From contig NMRA01000238.1 of the NCBI GenBank assembly GCA_002633005.1, positions 498,001-562,000 of the forward strand: a stretch of 64,000 nucleotides of DNA, written 5' to 3'. Positions 35,401-50,400 of the stretch are shown here, one piece after another. This stretch comes from Phoronis australis. Its lineage: Eukaryota; Phoronida; Phoronidae. The position numbers and the translations under genes were made by a program. Positions within the stretch are counted from its first letter, which is position 1, and every line of letters starts with the position of its first letter. A model generated the notes under the pieces. That model did not search any database, was not told the origin of the DNA, and was given only the letters and a program-made list of their open reading frames with translations.

Positions 35401-38400
35401 TCATTTAATTTTTTAAGGATAGGCACTTGATTATGATCACAATGTGTTCTTTATTGTAAAATTTGTTGTCAGATTGCTGGATGGACTTTCAGCAGAATGT
35501 TGGGGCTGAGCTGACATGCTGCTGCACTTGAAACTGTGGTCTACTTGGTTGTCATAGTAACTCGCTTTGGTTTTAGGTCGCAGTGGTGTCTTGTATTATG
35601 ATTATAAAGGTATTGTTTTCAGTCTAACACCGTGTGTGGTCTCCAGTAAATTAGAGCTACAATTACCTTTAATTTCTTGGGGATTATTGACTATAATAAA
35701 CATAGTTCTGTTTCCTGAGCATGTTCAGGAATTCAAAACCGTGATTTTTAAAAAGTGTATTCAAGATTAGCATTTTGGCTTTTTTGGTGAATTGATTCTT
35801 AAGCCATTCCAAAAACACTTCTAGGCTTAAAAGTCAAGGACATTTTACAAATTCCAAATTTTTTTTTCAAGTAATTTCTTATTATAAACAAGTGTAAATT
35901 ACTTTTATTAAAGTATGTTTTTCAATGTTACTGGCTATGCCTTTGCAGATTTCTGTCGATCGTGTAAGTCTAGTAAGGGCTGACTGAACTGACCCTATTG
36001 GAGACTGCAAGCTGAAGTGTTCACGAGACAGGTGAACTGTAGTGTTATGGCAACCAGCAGAGAATATATTTATATATTCCATAAAAATAAATGTGGAGTA
36101 AAAAGATCTGTAAATACAAGTTTCAGTTGATAAAATGCAGAACTTAACTGTCACCAAAACGGAAAAAAGGATATGATTGCCATTGACAATGAAACCTCCA
36201 TTTCACTGACTTTTTCATCCTTAACATCTATATGTCTTAATATACATGATTACAAAAAGTATAGTTTGTCTTTGCTTACTATTGTCCAACTATGTCACAG
36301 AATGCGTGGTTTATAATGTTCTGTTCCACTAGTCCCAAGCGAACTGTTTTGATTGCAGTTCCAGTCTTACAATTTTGAGAAGCTAATGCCAGAAGAAATG
36401 GGAGAAAATGTTTTAAAACAATTATTAGTTTACCTTGTTGCACACAAAACAAATTCCTCCTCCCTCAAAAATTGTAATAGTACTGGTTTTCAAATGCCAT
36501 TGACACTTAGTTCAACTGTCAAGTGTGCTGTGTGTGAATAAATTGTACAACACCACGTTGGTCCATGGTGTCTTGTGTTCATTGTGCTCCCTAACCAATC
36601 AGATGCTTTCTAAGGTTGAGCGTGTATCTGTGATTGGTTTTTGAGAGCCAGCTTACGACTCGTTGTTTTTAGATGAACCCTAACTAATCAGATGCTTGTA
36701 AGTGCTCAGTGCTAACCTTTGGTTGGCTGTGAGCGGAATTGTAACCAAACCAATGATGACAAGGCTCGGTGCTAACCTACGGTTGGTTCTTGTGAGCTGA
36801 GCCCTAAGCAATCCAATGATTGCAACCGCTCAATGTTAACCTGTGGTTGGTTGTTGGGACCTGAGCCCTTACTAGTCAGGTGTTAGCTAGGGCCCAGTGC
36901 TGACCTGTGGTTAACTGTAAGAGTTGGACTCTAGCCAGTTAGTGCTGTCTAGAGTTCTGGTTAAACCTGTGACTTGTGGGTCAGGAACTGAGCCCTAACC
37001 ACTTGCTTGCTAGGACTGTGCTGTCTGTCTGCGCACTTGAATTGTTTGGACATGTAACAACCATCTATTATAGAAGTTTGTTTTGAATCTGTATTAATCT
37101 CCAACTTAAAGCTATGGTTAAATACAACTTATAATCTCTGAAGTCCTTAAAAACTCAGTGTAGAGTTTAAGCAAATTTTATTAGAACAAAAATTCACTAA
37201 AGCATAATTTGTGCCACCAAGCATTTGTAGTAGATTTTGCATGTCGTTTAAAATTCAACAGCAGCATGCGAAGACTACACAAAACAATACCCAGTTATGC
37301 ATTCCAAACCATAATGTTTTTGCCTGACGTTCATATATCCTTGCTACTGGTCTTTGGGCAGAACATCTTCATTGTTTTGAGTGTTAGACTCTCGTGTGCT
37401 TTGTTATTAAGTATTTTATTGCCAAAACAATTAAAGAATGCCCTACCCATGTATTTGTTTATTAAAATCACAATATTTAGTTGACTGCATTCTTTCAATT
37501 AAAGTGTTGTTCTAGTGCCCTGAGACCCAGATATGTATTAAACATTCACACAAATATAATATTAGGTTGCCAATTTATGAATAGAAACAAGATAATCTAT
37601 GCAATCTATAAAGAGTAGAGGTGTGTCGTAGATGATGACTTCTTGAAATCAGTGTGCGCTTGAAGCAAAATCTGCCTGGAGCACCTGCTATCTTTGTATC
37701 ATTAGTGGTCTGAAATAGAATTGATGATTTCAGGTGATGGCGTTTTTGTCGTAATATCAAGTTGTCAAGTTTTTCTACTGCTCATTAATGTTTTGCATGT
37801 CAATTTGATTCAGTTCTGGGATACAATTAGCTTGCCTTTAAAGCTGTTACTACCCAATGTTCTGTTCAAGAAGTGAACTGTTGAGTTGGTAAAATTAGTC
37901 TCAACTTGCTCTTTTCTCTGAAGAAAGAATTGGCAGTTCCCTAATCCTTGACGTATGCTCAGCGCATAAAAGAACAAACAAACCAAACTGCTGTACCTGG
38001 TCTCGAACAATAAGGAGTCAAAGCCCTGAAGTCACCTCTAGTTTAACAAAGGAACAATTTGATACCAATTTAGTAATGCTAAGTTGTCTAAATCAAAAGT
38101 TTTTTGTAATGGAGCCTAGGTTTATAACTAATGATTAACTCTTTGGTTGCACCTTTGAATAAATACATTTATGCTGTCTGTCCTGCCTTTTGCATAATCA
38201 CTTTTGTAAGTGTCTTGGTTGCCTGTAGTGACATTTTCCTCTGTGCTTTTAAATTTTATTTAATACAGTAACTGTCCTGTGTTGCAGTACTTTTGAATAG
38301 TCACATGATTATGTTAAACTGAGTTGGTGTGTGAGTGTGAGTATAGTGTTTGGTGATACAAAATCTTTGTCTATACCTTAGTACAGAATCCTGTAATTTT

Positions 38401-41400
38401 TGTTAAAAAAAGTAATGCTATTTCGTTCCATTTTACTTTAAAATTTGCTTTTAGTTTTAGTGTGCTTTTTCTTGACAGCGAAATTTTGTGATTGGCGGAA
38501 GAAAATTATGATCAGAACATACCGTAGGATTATTTAAATCATTGCTTTATTTTTACCTTCTTCTTAGTTTAATTTTTCAGATGTTTTATTTGAACCTTTA
38601 ATATTTATTTATTTAACTCCTTAAGTACTGCGAAATCACATTCTGTTGAATCATTTCTAGCTTGTCTACATAGCTTAAGATCACCCTGTACATCTACAGG
38701 AGAGATCATTCCACTCACCTGCTTTATCCTGTGGTTGTTGCTTTCAGATCACCCAATACATCCACCTACTCTCGCTGGCGACCCATTCTCCTGTGAACTC
38801 TTGGATGACCTTGGCTGTAAGTTCAAGTCGAAGAACGGCATCATTAATGTGTATCGGGACGAAGACTCCTTTCAACAGGACCGAGCGATAGAATGGCCGT
38901 ACATAGACCGAAGCATGTACATTGCAGACCAGAATCTCATGATAGCTCTCATTAGTGATGGCCCACTGTAAGTTACAAAATGTCTAGAATGGTATTACGG
39001 CAAAAATTCTCCAATTTGGGACAGTGAAAAATTGATTACCGTATTCGCCGTAATAACCGCCCATGCCTCTATAAGCGCCCCCCCCACGCGTTTTCAGACT
39101 TTGCTGAAATAAGCGCCTAGTCCATGAACGTGTACATGCGAACAATGATGTACCTACAGTCCTAACACTCGGCTACAGTAACGTCTTCTATTTATCAAAA
39201 AAATTTTGCATGGGTCTTCTAGACCACCAGCGGCACTGCTACGTTTGTATTTAGCCGTGACAAAGTAACGCAGCGCTTCAAAAAGAACGCAACAGTGTTG
39301 CTACGCTCTCGCGACGACCGAGTCCCATGGTCTGACCTTTCAGTAGACACATCGACTGTCTCATGAATAAAAATAACTCGGTGTTAAACGCAAGTGGCCA
39401 GGAAGCGCGCGCTACATAACCTGTCATCAAAGACATTAGTTGGGAACTATCCATTCATGAAGCGGGTAGCATAGCATCGATAAGAAATGAATATTGGAAC
39501 TATAATTTCCGACAATTTCTAATACTATAAACATGTTTGCGTTATTTTTGAGATGGACTGTTTGATTAACCATAATTGGTGTTATTAAGCCGAATATCCG
39601 ATAAAATGACAACTGACAGTGAATGCTTACACACCCTTACATCGAAAAATAACTGTCAGATAGTTACGTACGCATCCAGCTACATGGCGACTAATATGGG
39701 CCTTGCCGAGACAAATGTCGAAAGTTTTTAGCACGAGACCGGCAAGTGCTGAATGAAACATGCTCTGGTTTAGGCTTACTGCTTGTGCAAATTTCTTTAG
39801 TCACATCTAGCTAGTTAGATTGCGTGGCTCTGGCCGAAAGACGGTCTCTGCTTTGGCAAATGAACTCTGGTGACACGCACGTGCTCGCTTACTCACAAAC
39901 GCAGACAACTTCAAAACAAATGTCACGTGACAACAACATGTGTGTTCGTACAGACATTTTTCTCGCTATGTTGCCGATCATACATGTAGATGGCACGATG
40001 TTGCACAGACTTGTACTTAAACCTGCCGTTAATCCAGACTCCACGGGAACTTAAAAACCTTAGAGACGCTACTTATAAAACTTAATGAGGATTTCAGGTA
40101 CTTTATCGAAACCATTTTTATTCAAGCATTGAAGTCGCCATATCGAAAACAGCGATTTCGAAGCAGTCAGTTGGCGAGTTTTCGCCCTAGGATTTCAGCA
40201 CAATTTTCTGTAAAATGATCGTAATTTAGCAGCAAAGTTTGATAACAATGCATCACAGTTTTGTTGAAAGTCTTTCATGGATAACATATACGTCACAGAG
40301 CGTAAATTTGATGAATCTTAGCTTCCGATTTCACCAGTTTCGGAGACCGGGTTTCAACCGCCTTGGGTTATAATAAGCGCCCCTCTGAACCGAACTTTTC
40401 TAAGCGCCCTGGGCGGTTATTACGCCGAATACGGTAGTTTTCTCAAGTTTGGAGCTTGTCTCTAATTCTAGAAAGAAAAAATATTGGTTGTCCCAAATTC
40501 AAGAATCACCAGAAAGATGGCAAAATTATCCAATCTGTAGACTAAAAACACATTCTCTAAAATTTGAGAAATATGGTGACCGCTAAAATCGACCTTGTCT
40601 CAAATTTCACAATCAAGAAAATTCAATTTTTGCAGGAGTTTCTGTGTCCCAAATTTTAGAGACTGTCCGAAATTGGAGAATTTTTACTGTAGTTGAGAAA
40701 AATTCACTTAAAGCTGTTGTATAAACTTGTCAAAAAGTAAATTTGATTTTGACCAAATACAGTTAAATAGTTGATCTGATGTTATTCCTCAATCTGATTT
40801 AGATTGACATTGGGCTTGGGAGAAATTATATTTCATTAGTGCTAGAGACGTGGCTCAATTCTGAGTTGGCTTAACCTAGTTCATACTCCAAGTATAGCCT
40901 CACGCAGTAACAAACCCAGTGGCTCATTTCATACTCCAAGTATAGCCTCACGCAATAAACCCAGTGGCTCATTTCATACTCCAAGTATAGCCTCACGCAA
41001 TAAACCCAGTGGCTCATTTCATACTCCAAGTATAGCCTCACGCTATAACAAACTTTCAGTCTTTCCCAAGCTCAGAAACCATTTTTATTCGAAAAATGTG
41101 AAAGGTGAAACTGGTTTTACTGTCTTAAGTGGTCTAAATCCTATTGAGTCTTTGACTGAAGATGAGGTTTATAAGGACTTCATTGTTGAAAGTTTATTTT
41201 AATCCGTTCTCGCAGTTTAATTATTGTATAAGATGATGGTAATGATACCAACAGTAAATGCAAGTATTGGCTTGGCTTGCTTGATACCAACGATTGGAAA
41301 CTTTCTGTTGAACAAAGTGTTAGTGCGCAGCTATTAAGACACTGGTTAGGTTCTAACTCTGATGTATTACTTGACAATTCATGGGCTAATAATAGTACTT

Positions 41401-44400
41401 ATGACATGAGTGGGTGAGAGCCTTTCAACATTCCCTGCACAGGGGAGGTGAGTTTCTCAGTGATACAGCGGAATTGTGTCCAGGCTCTACATGGACACAA
41501 CTTCATGGCTCTAGAAGCCAAAAAATTGAACCCATGGCTTCTCAGTTGAAAGTCTACCCCACTTAGCATAGAGCCACATTTAGCTTTGCTCTGTCAGTCT
41601 CCCGTGTGAAAAAGCCTATAAAAGGTTCTCGTGTTTACATTTCAGCAAGTCCTTTTCATACCGTCGCCTCCAGTACTTATCTAGTCGATATGAGCTACAC
41701 TGTCTGCTGAATGATATTCGAGAATCAGCAGCACAAAGGGCTGTGTCACATCGCGACTTTTATAACATCAGAAAGGTACAAGTCTTGCATGTTTGAAGGA
41801 CATTTTAATAGCACTGTATTCCCATGTTCTCAAATTGGTTGGAATGAATATAAATTCTCCTTCTGTCATGAAAACTAATTTGCACTTTTATTTAGACTTC
41901 CTAATGTTGTGACCGTGGCCTCAAATTGTTCAAACTGGAAGTGATTATAAGCTTGGAGGAAATGCTGCTTGTTTTTCTTGAGACTGGGCTCTATATGTTG
42001 GCTTGTCATGGTGGGTCATTTTATAAGTTGAATATTGTCTCAAGTGATAATGAATTGTAATCTTTCCTAGTCTAGAAACCACTTGTCATCAGAGTTCAGA
42101 TCAAAGTGAGATCAGTTTCACAACAGGAAGTGGGTATAAGCAAGATTTAGTCTCTTTGGCAGGATGCGTCTTGTAGACGTTTAAATCAAGATCGCTAACT
42201 TCATTTTAAAATAATTGAAGTATGCTGGTACAAATCTGGCCTCCGATGCTATCAATGTTTTCTGTTTTTATAGACAGTGTAATTGTGTGTGTAAAATTGA
42301 AATTTTTAATGGTTGATCTGTTCAAAAAGGTTTCTGTTTTAGAACACACAGCTTTTTATGTATAATTTTTATTGATATCAGTGAATTTTAAGCCAAATTA
42401 TTTAGGTGTTGTTTTTTAAATATTCCATTGATTCTTTAAACCTGTTTAACACATGTCACTATAATAAACGAATCATTCTTTTATTCCTATAAGAAAGTGA
42501 TTGAGTTTGAATTTACCTCTCTGAACTAATGACTTGAAATGCATTGCTCAGTCTAGTATATGGGACAAGGTGTGGATTCTGTGCTATGTTTACTACGAGT
42601 CTTATAATGTTTTGCTCATTATATTATCTCTCAGTCATGGACATCCATTCACAGTGGGGCATGCATATTCAATGTGCTGTTTAGACTTCACTCAATATTT
42701 AATACAATCTTGCTCTTATATATTTTATTTTCTTTGTGCTAACTCATTGCTATCAAATATCACCAATATTGGAAAAACATACTGCTGAAATTGCCTTTTA
42801 TTTTCAAAGCTGTTTAATGTTGTGAATGCCCATCAATTTTAAAATATTGTTGGATGGTTTCATTGTAATATAACTTGAATATGATAAACTTTGATTTCAC
42901 GCTACTTTTGTTCTATGAAAAAAATATGTATTTCACTAAATCCTTCTAGTTGTATTCTAAAATGATGTGATTATCTAGGTAGAGGTGAGCATCAGTGAAC
43001 TAAGATGCAACTGTTTGTTTCACCAATAGGTGGACACTCACTAAGATGCAACTGTTTGTTTCACCAATAGGTGGACACTCACTAAGATGCAACTGTTTGT
43101 TTCATCCATAGGTGGACACTCACGTTCACGCTGCGTCTGGCATGAATCACAAACATCTGCTGCGATTCATCAAGAAACAGATGAAGGTGGCGGAGAACGA
43201 GGTCGTCTGTGTGGACAAACAGACTGGAAAGGAGATGACAATGATGGAGGTCAGGGGTCATTGCTTGGCATTGTGGTCGTACGAAGTCCTTTTCCTGCCC
43301 ATTATGCTTTTTCCTTATACCCGCTTATGTTTTTAAGAACCCTTTGAAGGCTTATTGGGATAGTGCAACTGCTTAAAATTTTTCCAAAATGTTATTTTGT
43401 GACAGCTGCACTTTACAAAATAATGGTGCTAACAATGAAATGAAATTTTCTTGGTGATTGTTATCTTGAAGTAGAGTTTATCACTTCTCTACCACATTCT
43501 GTCCTAATTTCTACAATAATTTCCTCTCACAAGAGTTATTGTGTTAAAGGGACACTAAGCCCTGTTCTGGTGATTTCAACCTATTCTCATTATGTCCCCT
43601 GCTAATGCATCATTGGTGTCTCACTTGAGTGATAAAAGCAGGAATTGGATATTAAAGAACAATAACCCAGTGTGTCATAGAATGGGACACTATGGTTCTT
43701 GGTGTCATGTAACTCACCTTAAGTGTAGGTCATGCTTGCCTGCTTGACAGACTTCGTAAGAAGTTTCCAATTTTGCACCAAACTTAATTTTTGTTGAGGG
43801 TTACTGAGCATAATTTGCTTGAGAGAGCTGGATGTGAAAGCTGTTGTTAATATCTGTCAATATGTCCAAATCAGGTTTAGTATCCTTTAAGTAATTTGGA
43901 CAAGTCATTTTCTCATCTGTTGTCTTGGTAATTGCAGGTGTTTGAGTCACTGGGTTTGAGTGCTTACGATCTCAGTGTTGACATGTTGGATGTTCACGCG
44001 GTAAGTGCTAATAGTGGTTCAGTGTTGTCCGAATAGTACTTGTTCACATAGTAATGGCATTCCTTTGTCTGTGTTCATTGTCGCTAGTGGAAATGCACCA
44101 GATATATGGGAACATGCTGCTTGTTACATAATTTTAAGTAAACAAACTTTACGGACTCCAAGTTAATAACAGAAACTTGAACCTGCTGCTTATTTTTTCA
44201 TTAAATTTTGTTCCAAAAATAACTTGTCTTTTTATCAATTCAATCTTGTGTCATCCTCAACTAAATTTCTGTCTCTTGATGTTAATTTTGATTGCTATCT
44301 AATATATGAATTTTAACAGACTTTGTGGAAAACCATCTTTCTATGTATAGTAGAATCTCACCAATTTAAGACTTTTACGGACAAGTGAAATTTCAGTTTC

Positions 44401-47400
44401 TCATAACGGACAATTTGGTATGTTAAGTCTGCAGTTCGTGAGATTTCACCCCATCTAATTTGGTTTCATAGGGGTGAGCTTATGATATACTGTTTAAGTC
44501 CCACGTAGTGCTTATTACAGTACAAGACAAAAGTAATGAAACAAATTAGTAATTCCTTCCTTATCATGATGGCTAATTCTGTTATAACCGCAATACAGAC
44601 TGATAATGAATATTAAGGTGGCAAGGTATATTCCAATTACAGAATGTCTTACCCACTTTACTAACTTTCCTGTTGATTCCCTTACATTCTGGTCATGAGG
44701 GGAGACTACACTGACAATTAATTTGGCTTCTGCCGAGCCATCATGACGAAGAATTCCAGGTCATTTTGTTTGAATACTTTTGACTTGTAATGTTGGTCAA
44801 GCCAAAATCGCAAACTTCAAATTCTAGTAAGGCAAGTTAGTTATTTTTTGTCCAACTGAAGCAGTCAGTGAACACCATGCAGTCCATGGTTTCATCATTT
44901 TGTAATTATGTACGCTAAATCACCACGTTAAAGAACCAAAACAAAAGGTTCCAACCAAAATATGATTTGAAACAAATGAACATGTCATGCTTATTTGTTT
45001 ATTGATTCAGCTTACCTATTGTTTAGGACCGTAACACGTTCCATCGATTTGACAAGTTCAATTCAAAGTACAACCCCATTGGTGAGAGCATTCTCCGAGA
45101 GATCTTTATCAAGACTGATAATTATGTCAACGGCAAGTTCTTTGCCCATGTGCTTAAAGTGAGTAGTTTACTTTCATGTTTTGTATTCTCATTTGTTACA
45201 GTCACAAAACAAGTTGGTGATGTGGTTCCCGGGAAATTACTTTTATGTCGTTTCTTCTTTTTTCCTTAATTTTGTGTAAAAATATCTTTACTGTGTTCAT
45301 TATTATTTTGAATACTTAATCCCACTTACAATAAACCTCCTTTGGCTGTGAAAAACTATCTTTTGATTTGGACAACTTTCGGTTGTTAAATTGGTCTCAA
45401 ATTGTCCGTTACTCAGATGAGAAATAATTTCCTGGCTATAGAATAACTAATAGTTCAGTTATGTAGTGCCTGAGACCAGCATTCCAAATACATGTTGACC
45501 CTGTGTCCTGGACCAGTGGATTTGCGTCTGGGCCAATAACTTTTAGTGAACTTGACACTTGGGCCAGTAAATTTTCAGACTAACTGGCCCAGCAGTCCGG
45601 CACATTTTTTTGTTGTAGTTCTAACACTGCTTGAGGCCATGCTTGTAACATAAAATAGCACACGATGACAAGTCAACTGATTCAGCCTGATCTCAAGCAG
45701 TAACATAACACACCTCAGCAAGTCAATTAATTCAGTCTGATCTCAAGCAGTAACATAACACACCTCAGCAAGTCAACTGATTCAGCCTGATCTCAAGCAG
45801 TAACATAACACACCTCAGCAAGTCAACTGATTCAGCCTGATCTCAAGCAGTAACATAACACACCACAGCAAGTCAACTGATTCAGCCTGATCTCAAGCAG
45901 TAACATAACACACCACAGCAAGTCAACTGATTCAGCCTGATCTCAAGCAGTAACATAACACACCTCAGCAAGTCAACTGATTCAGCCTGATCTCAAGCAG
46001 TAACATAACACACCACGACATGTCAATTAATTCAGCCTGATCTCAAGCAGTAACACTCTCATTTCTTTCCAAGTTCATATTCAGCCAAGAAACCATTTCC
46101 AGTAAAAGTAAACAACAATCCGAGACCAGTTTTATCTTTTGCATGATAAGGGGCCTTAATAAAAAATTCATTTTTGAGAGAAGGCAAAAGGTGGATTTTC
46201 AGTTGTCAGTATATTTGTGCTTTGTCTTTAAATTGTGTCGTGCTATTGCATGCCATCCAAAAGATTGTTTGTCTTTAAAACTGCATATCAGTCATTAATT
46301 TGAAACTGGGCTAGGTGTGACTATAAGTTGCAAATTTGAGCTGTTTATTGGACATTCTGTTAAGGGGTGCGTTTGAATGATATATTTCTAGTTTTTATAC
46401 ACATTTACATTTTATCCATAGATTTGTTTCTGATATGAGAAACTAGTGAAACTGCTAGCACACAGGTAGACGTCCTCACATGTTAAGTATTCACTGTACA
46501 GTAGTTGTCACTGTTATTGGCTACCACCTTTATTGTGTGCTATGCAAAAAATGCTGTTCCTGGATGAAAAGCTGAACTTCAGTAGTAGCAAAAATCAGAT
46601 TATTTGTCTGACAAGGTGTGACCTCTCAAAATGTTGACTTATAGGAACAATGAATGTGTGTGTGGATAAATAGCTAAAATTAGGTTATAAATAGTTAACT
46701 TGCGTGGTGAAAAGCAAAAATTGGCTTATTTGGCTGACTTGTCTATGGACAAAGTTTGAAATTTCATAGTTTGTTTGGATTTGAGTTTATTTCATTTGTA
46801 GGAAGTGATGAGTGATCTTGAGGAGAGTAAGTACCAGAATGCCGAGTACCGTCTGTCCATATATGGCCGTAAGCGTGATGAATGGTACAAGTTATCTAAG
46901 TGGGCCATAAACCATCACGTCTATAGTGACAATGTCCGCTGGCTGATACAGGTGCCCAGATTATAGTAAGTGGACAGTTTATTAGTTGTGTGGTGCCCAT
47001 TATACAGTTTTTTGTCTAGCCCATGACTGTTTTTTATGAAAAAATAGACTAGACCTGCTCATTTGTGGATGCCTAGTTGCAGTGTTCACTTGTGGCAGGT
47101 TTCGTCTGTTTGATGCGAATGTTGAAAATGCTTATTTCTTAAACGTTTTGATTTGATTAAGTTTTAAAAGGTGAGGTATCAACACTTATTTGTCTATGGT
47201 GGCTCCTCTTATGGTCCAGTTGTCTTCTTGTACATTACATGTAACTGATAAGCACCCCAAATACTTACCATTTGCAGTGCATTGTGGGCATATGTCAACA
47301 TTTTACATTGCTCCTGTTTAGTTTTGGCTGTAAAAGTCACAGAATATTAACCCTGAATTTCAGGAACACATCATTTTGCTCCCGAAATTGAGGAATTCTT

Positions 47401-50400
47401 TCCACGACACTATAATCAACTATCTTTGACTGTATGTTTTACATGTTGACTCCATGACATAAACCTTGACCATTATCTCCGCTTTCTTCCAGTGATATCT
47501 ACAAAGCCAAGAATGTGATGAACAACTTCCAGGAACTGTTAGACAATCTCTTTGTTCCGTTGTTTGAGGCCACCAATGACCCCAAAGGTCATCCGGAGAT
47601 TCACAAATTTCTTCAACACGTATGTAGCCATTGTTATTGTAACAACATTTAATATCATTCCCGCTCGTCATGCAAAACCTGGTAAAGGACATTTTCCTGA
47701 TCACCTGGAAACTGAAAATGGGCAACCACTGATGTAAAATTTCACACAGGTGCCCGAGTTGAGCTATTGAGCTGGGAATAAGACCACTTCTGGCTACAAA
47801 CCCTCCCTCAAACTTTCTGTTAATAGGTGAGGAAAGTGATTATGTCACTCCTTGAGCAACTGCTCCAAATTTGAGACAACCAATATAGCGGTGGCCTATT
47901 CATGGGTTTGCGTTAACATTTGTTGAAATAACTTTTCAAAATCTGAAGCCACAACATCTATGAACCATACAGACTAGCGTATTAACCACGTGTTTTCTAA
48001 AACAGAGTTTAACTGGTGAGTTTCCAGTTACGATTTTCAACCTAAAGAACTGACAAAGGTTAGATCGAGGATGGCAGAATCTTCTAGACCTTTCCAGAAA
48101 TATAACATCACTTTTTCCGTCTCTGTTCCTTCATGTAAGTCCATCTTCTTGGATGTATGTCCACCCCTCTTGCCCTTCACTACCACCTAATTGACATCTT
48201 CTCTCATTGGCTAACACATAAGCTTCCTTGTCTTCTCTCATTAGCTAACACATAAGCTTCCTTGTCTTCTCTCATTGGTTAACACATAAACTTCCTTGTC
48301 TTCTCTTATTGGCTAACACATAAGCTTCATTCATTGTCTTCTCTCATTGGCTAACACATAAACTTCCTTGTCTTCTCTCATTGGCTAACACATAAACTTC
48401 CTTGTCTTCTCTCATTGGCTAACACATAAGCTTCCTTGGAAGCCACCCATTAAGCTTTATCACACAAGCGCAGCCTGATTCATGTAGTACGTCATTATGA
48501 GTTGTGTAGAAGCATTATGTATGTCTGAAACTTGTCGACTCATCTATAACCCCAACCCCATTTATCAGAGCTTGCCAGATATAAGCCTGTAGGCTTTCAG
48601 ACTACATATTAATATCATGTAATATTAATAATAATAATAATAGTAATGGTAATGGTAATGGTAATGATAATGTAATATGTTCACAGTACTTTACCGAGTG
48701 GGTATTTTTTAATGGAGTCGGGTATGATTGCATAATGTGAAGGGATGCAGTACTTAATGCAGTTAAAGATCATTTACCCATGCATCTACTTGTTCTAATC
48801 CTTTGTCTTTTCCTTTATTCCAGGTGACGGGTTTTGACTCGGTAGACGATGAATCAAAACCCAGTGGTATACTGACTAAGGACATGCCTTGCCCAGCCGA
48901 TTGGAAGAGCGCTGAGAACCCACCATATGCCTATTATTCCTTCTACATGTACGCCAACATAGTGGTGCTTAATCATTTTCGTAGGTGAGCATGGTTGCAG
49001 AATGTCTAATGTTATCAACTTAAATATTGAGTGCCAATGTTAAGCAAATGAGACACATCTGATGATGTTTCTGATCATGCTATGCAGGGCCCCCACACAC
49101 GTGGACCTGATCATGCTACACAGGACCCCTACAAATATGGACCTGATGATGCTATGCAGGCCCCCCACACATATGGAGCTGATCATGCTATGCAGGGCCC
49201 CCACACACATGGACCTGATGATGCTATGCCATCCCCCTACACATATGGACCTGATCATGCTATGCAGGCCCCCCACACATATGGACCTGTTCATGCTACA
49301 CAGGGCCCCCACACACATGGACCTGATCATGCTATGCAGGCCCCCCACACATATGGACCTGATCATGTTACANCTATGCAGGCCCCCGACACATATGGAC
49401 CTGATCATGCTACACAGGGCCCCCACACACATGGACCTGATCATGCTATGCAGGACCCCCACACACATGGACCTGATCATGCTAGGCAGGGCCCCCACTC
49501 ACGTATATCTGACCATGGTACACAGTGCCCCTACGCACATGGACCTTATGATTTTGTGTTCCTATTGGAGACTGCAGACGTTTCCTTGGCAGCTCATAGG
49601 TGATCTATCGATCTATTTCCAGGGAACGTGGCCTTAACTCATTCGTATTCCGTCCTCACTGTGGGGAGGCAGGGCCTGTCCATCATCTAGTTTCTGGATT
49701 TTTATTGGCTGAGAATATCAGTCACGGTTTGGAACTCAGAAAGGTTAGTATCTTGGTTGTATGTCTGTGTAAGTCATAAACAATTTGAATACGTCACTGT
49801 CTTGAATATTGTTGAGGTTTCGTTTTAATTTCCTCACCATGTTCACATTGACTCGTTAAGTCTTTTATCTATACATGTTACTGTAAAAATTCCCTTGTTT
49901 GGGATGGGATGAATTAGTTCTTTTGCTCAAGCTCGTAGCTTGTGCCAAATTTTATATAGAGGCAGTACTGACTGTGCTAAATTTAAGAATTAAGATCAGT
50001 TTGGTAAAGTATCATTCACTTTGATGTTACACATTATCTAAACGCTGAAAATGTATTGGTGGCTGTTTTTTGACATTTGAAGAACTGAAAATCTATCATC
50101 AGATTTTTTTGATACAGATATGGTGAGCTTCAAAATTGCTTTTGTTCCAATCTTCAGAGTCAAGAAATTTCAGTTTCAGTTGGAATTTTGGTGTCTCATT
50201 AGCCTGGCCCAAACTGGTAATGTTTACCATTGCACAACTTATTCAAATGAAATTGGAAACTAAATCTAAACTCATTCTTCAACTTTTTAGTTACACTTTC
50301 ATGAATAAATACGAAATTGACTGAAGTGAACAAGCTTTCTTGTTGGCATAGTCAACTTCAGAAATGTGAATATTGTATTCTGTTGTAAAAGACCAATTAA

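Noticed and set aside
45670-46054. Regular repeats resembling a CRISPR array
   Set aside because: The 50-bp units abut with no unique spacers, and the host is an animal; this is a minisatellite.
49040-49637. Long open frames (152-191 residues) on both strands
   Set aside because: They are produced by a stop-free 36-bp minisatellite inside an AMPD2 intron and are not in the frame of the flanking exons.
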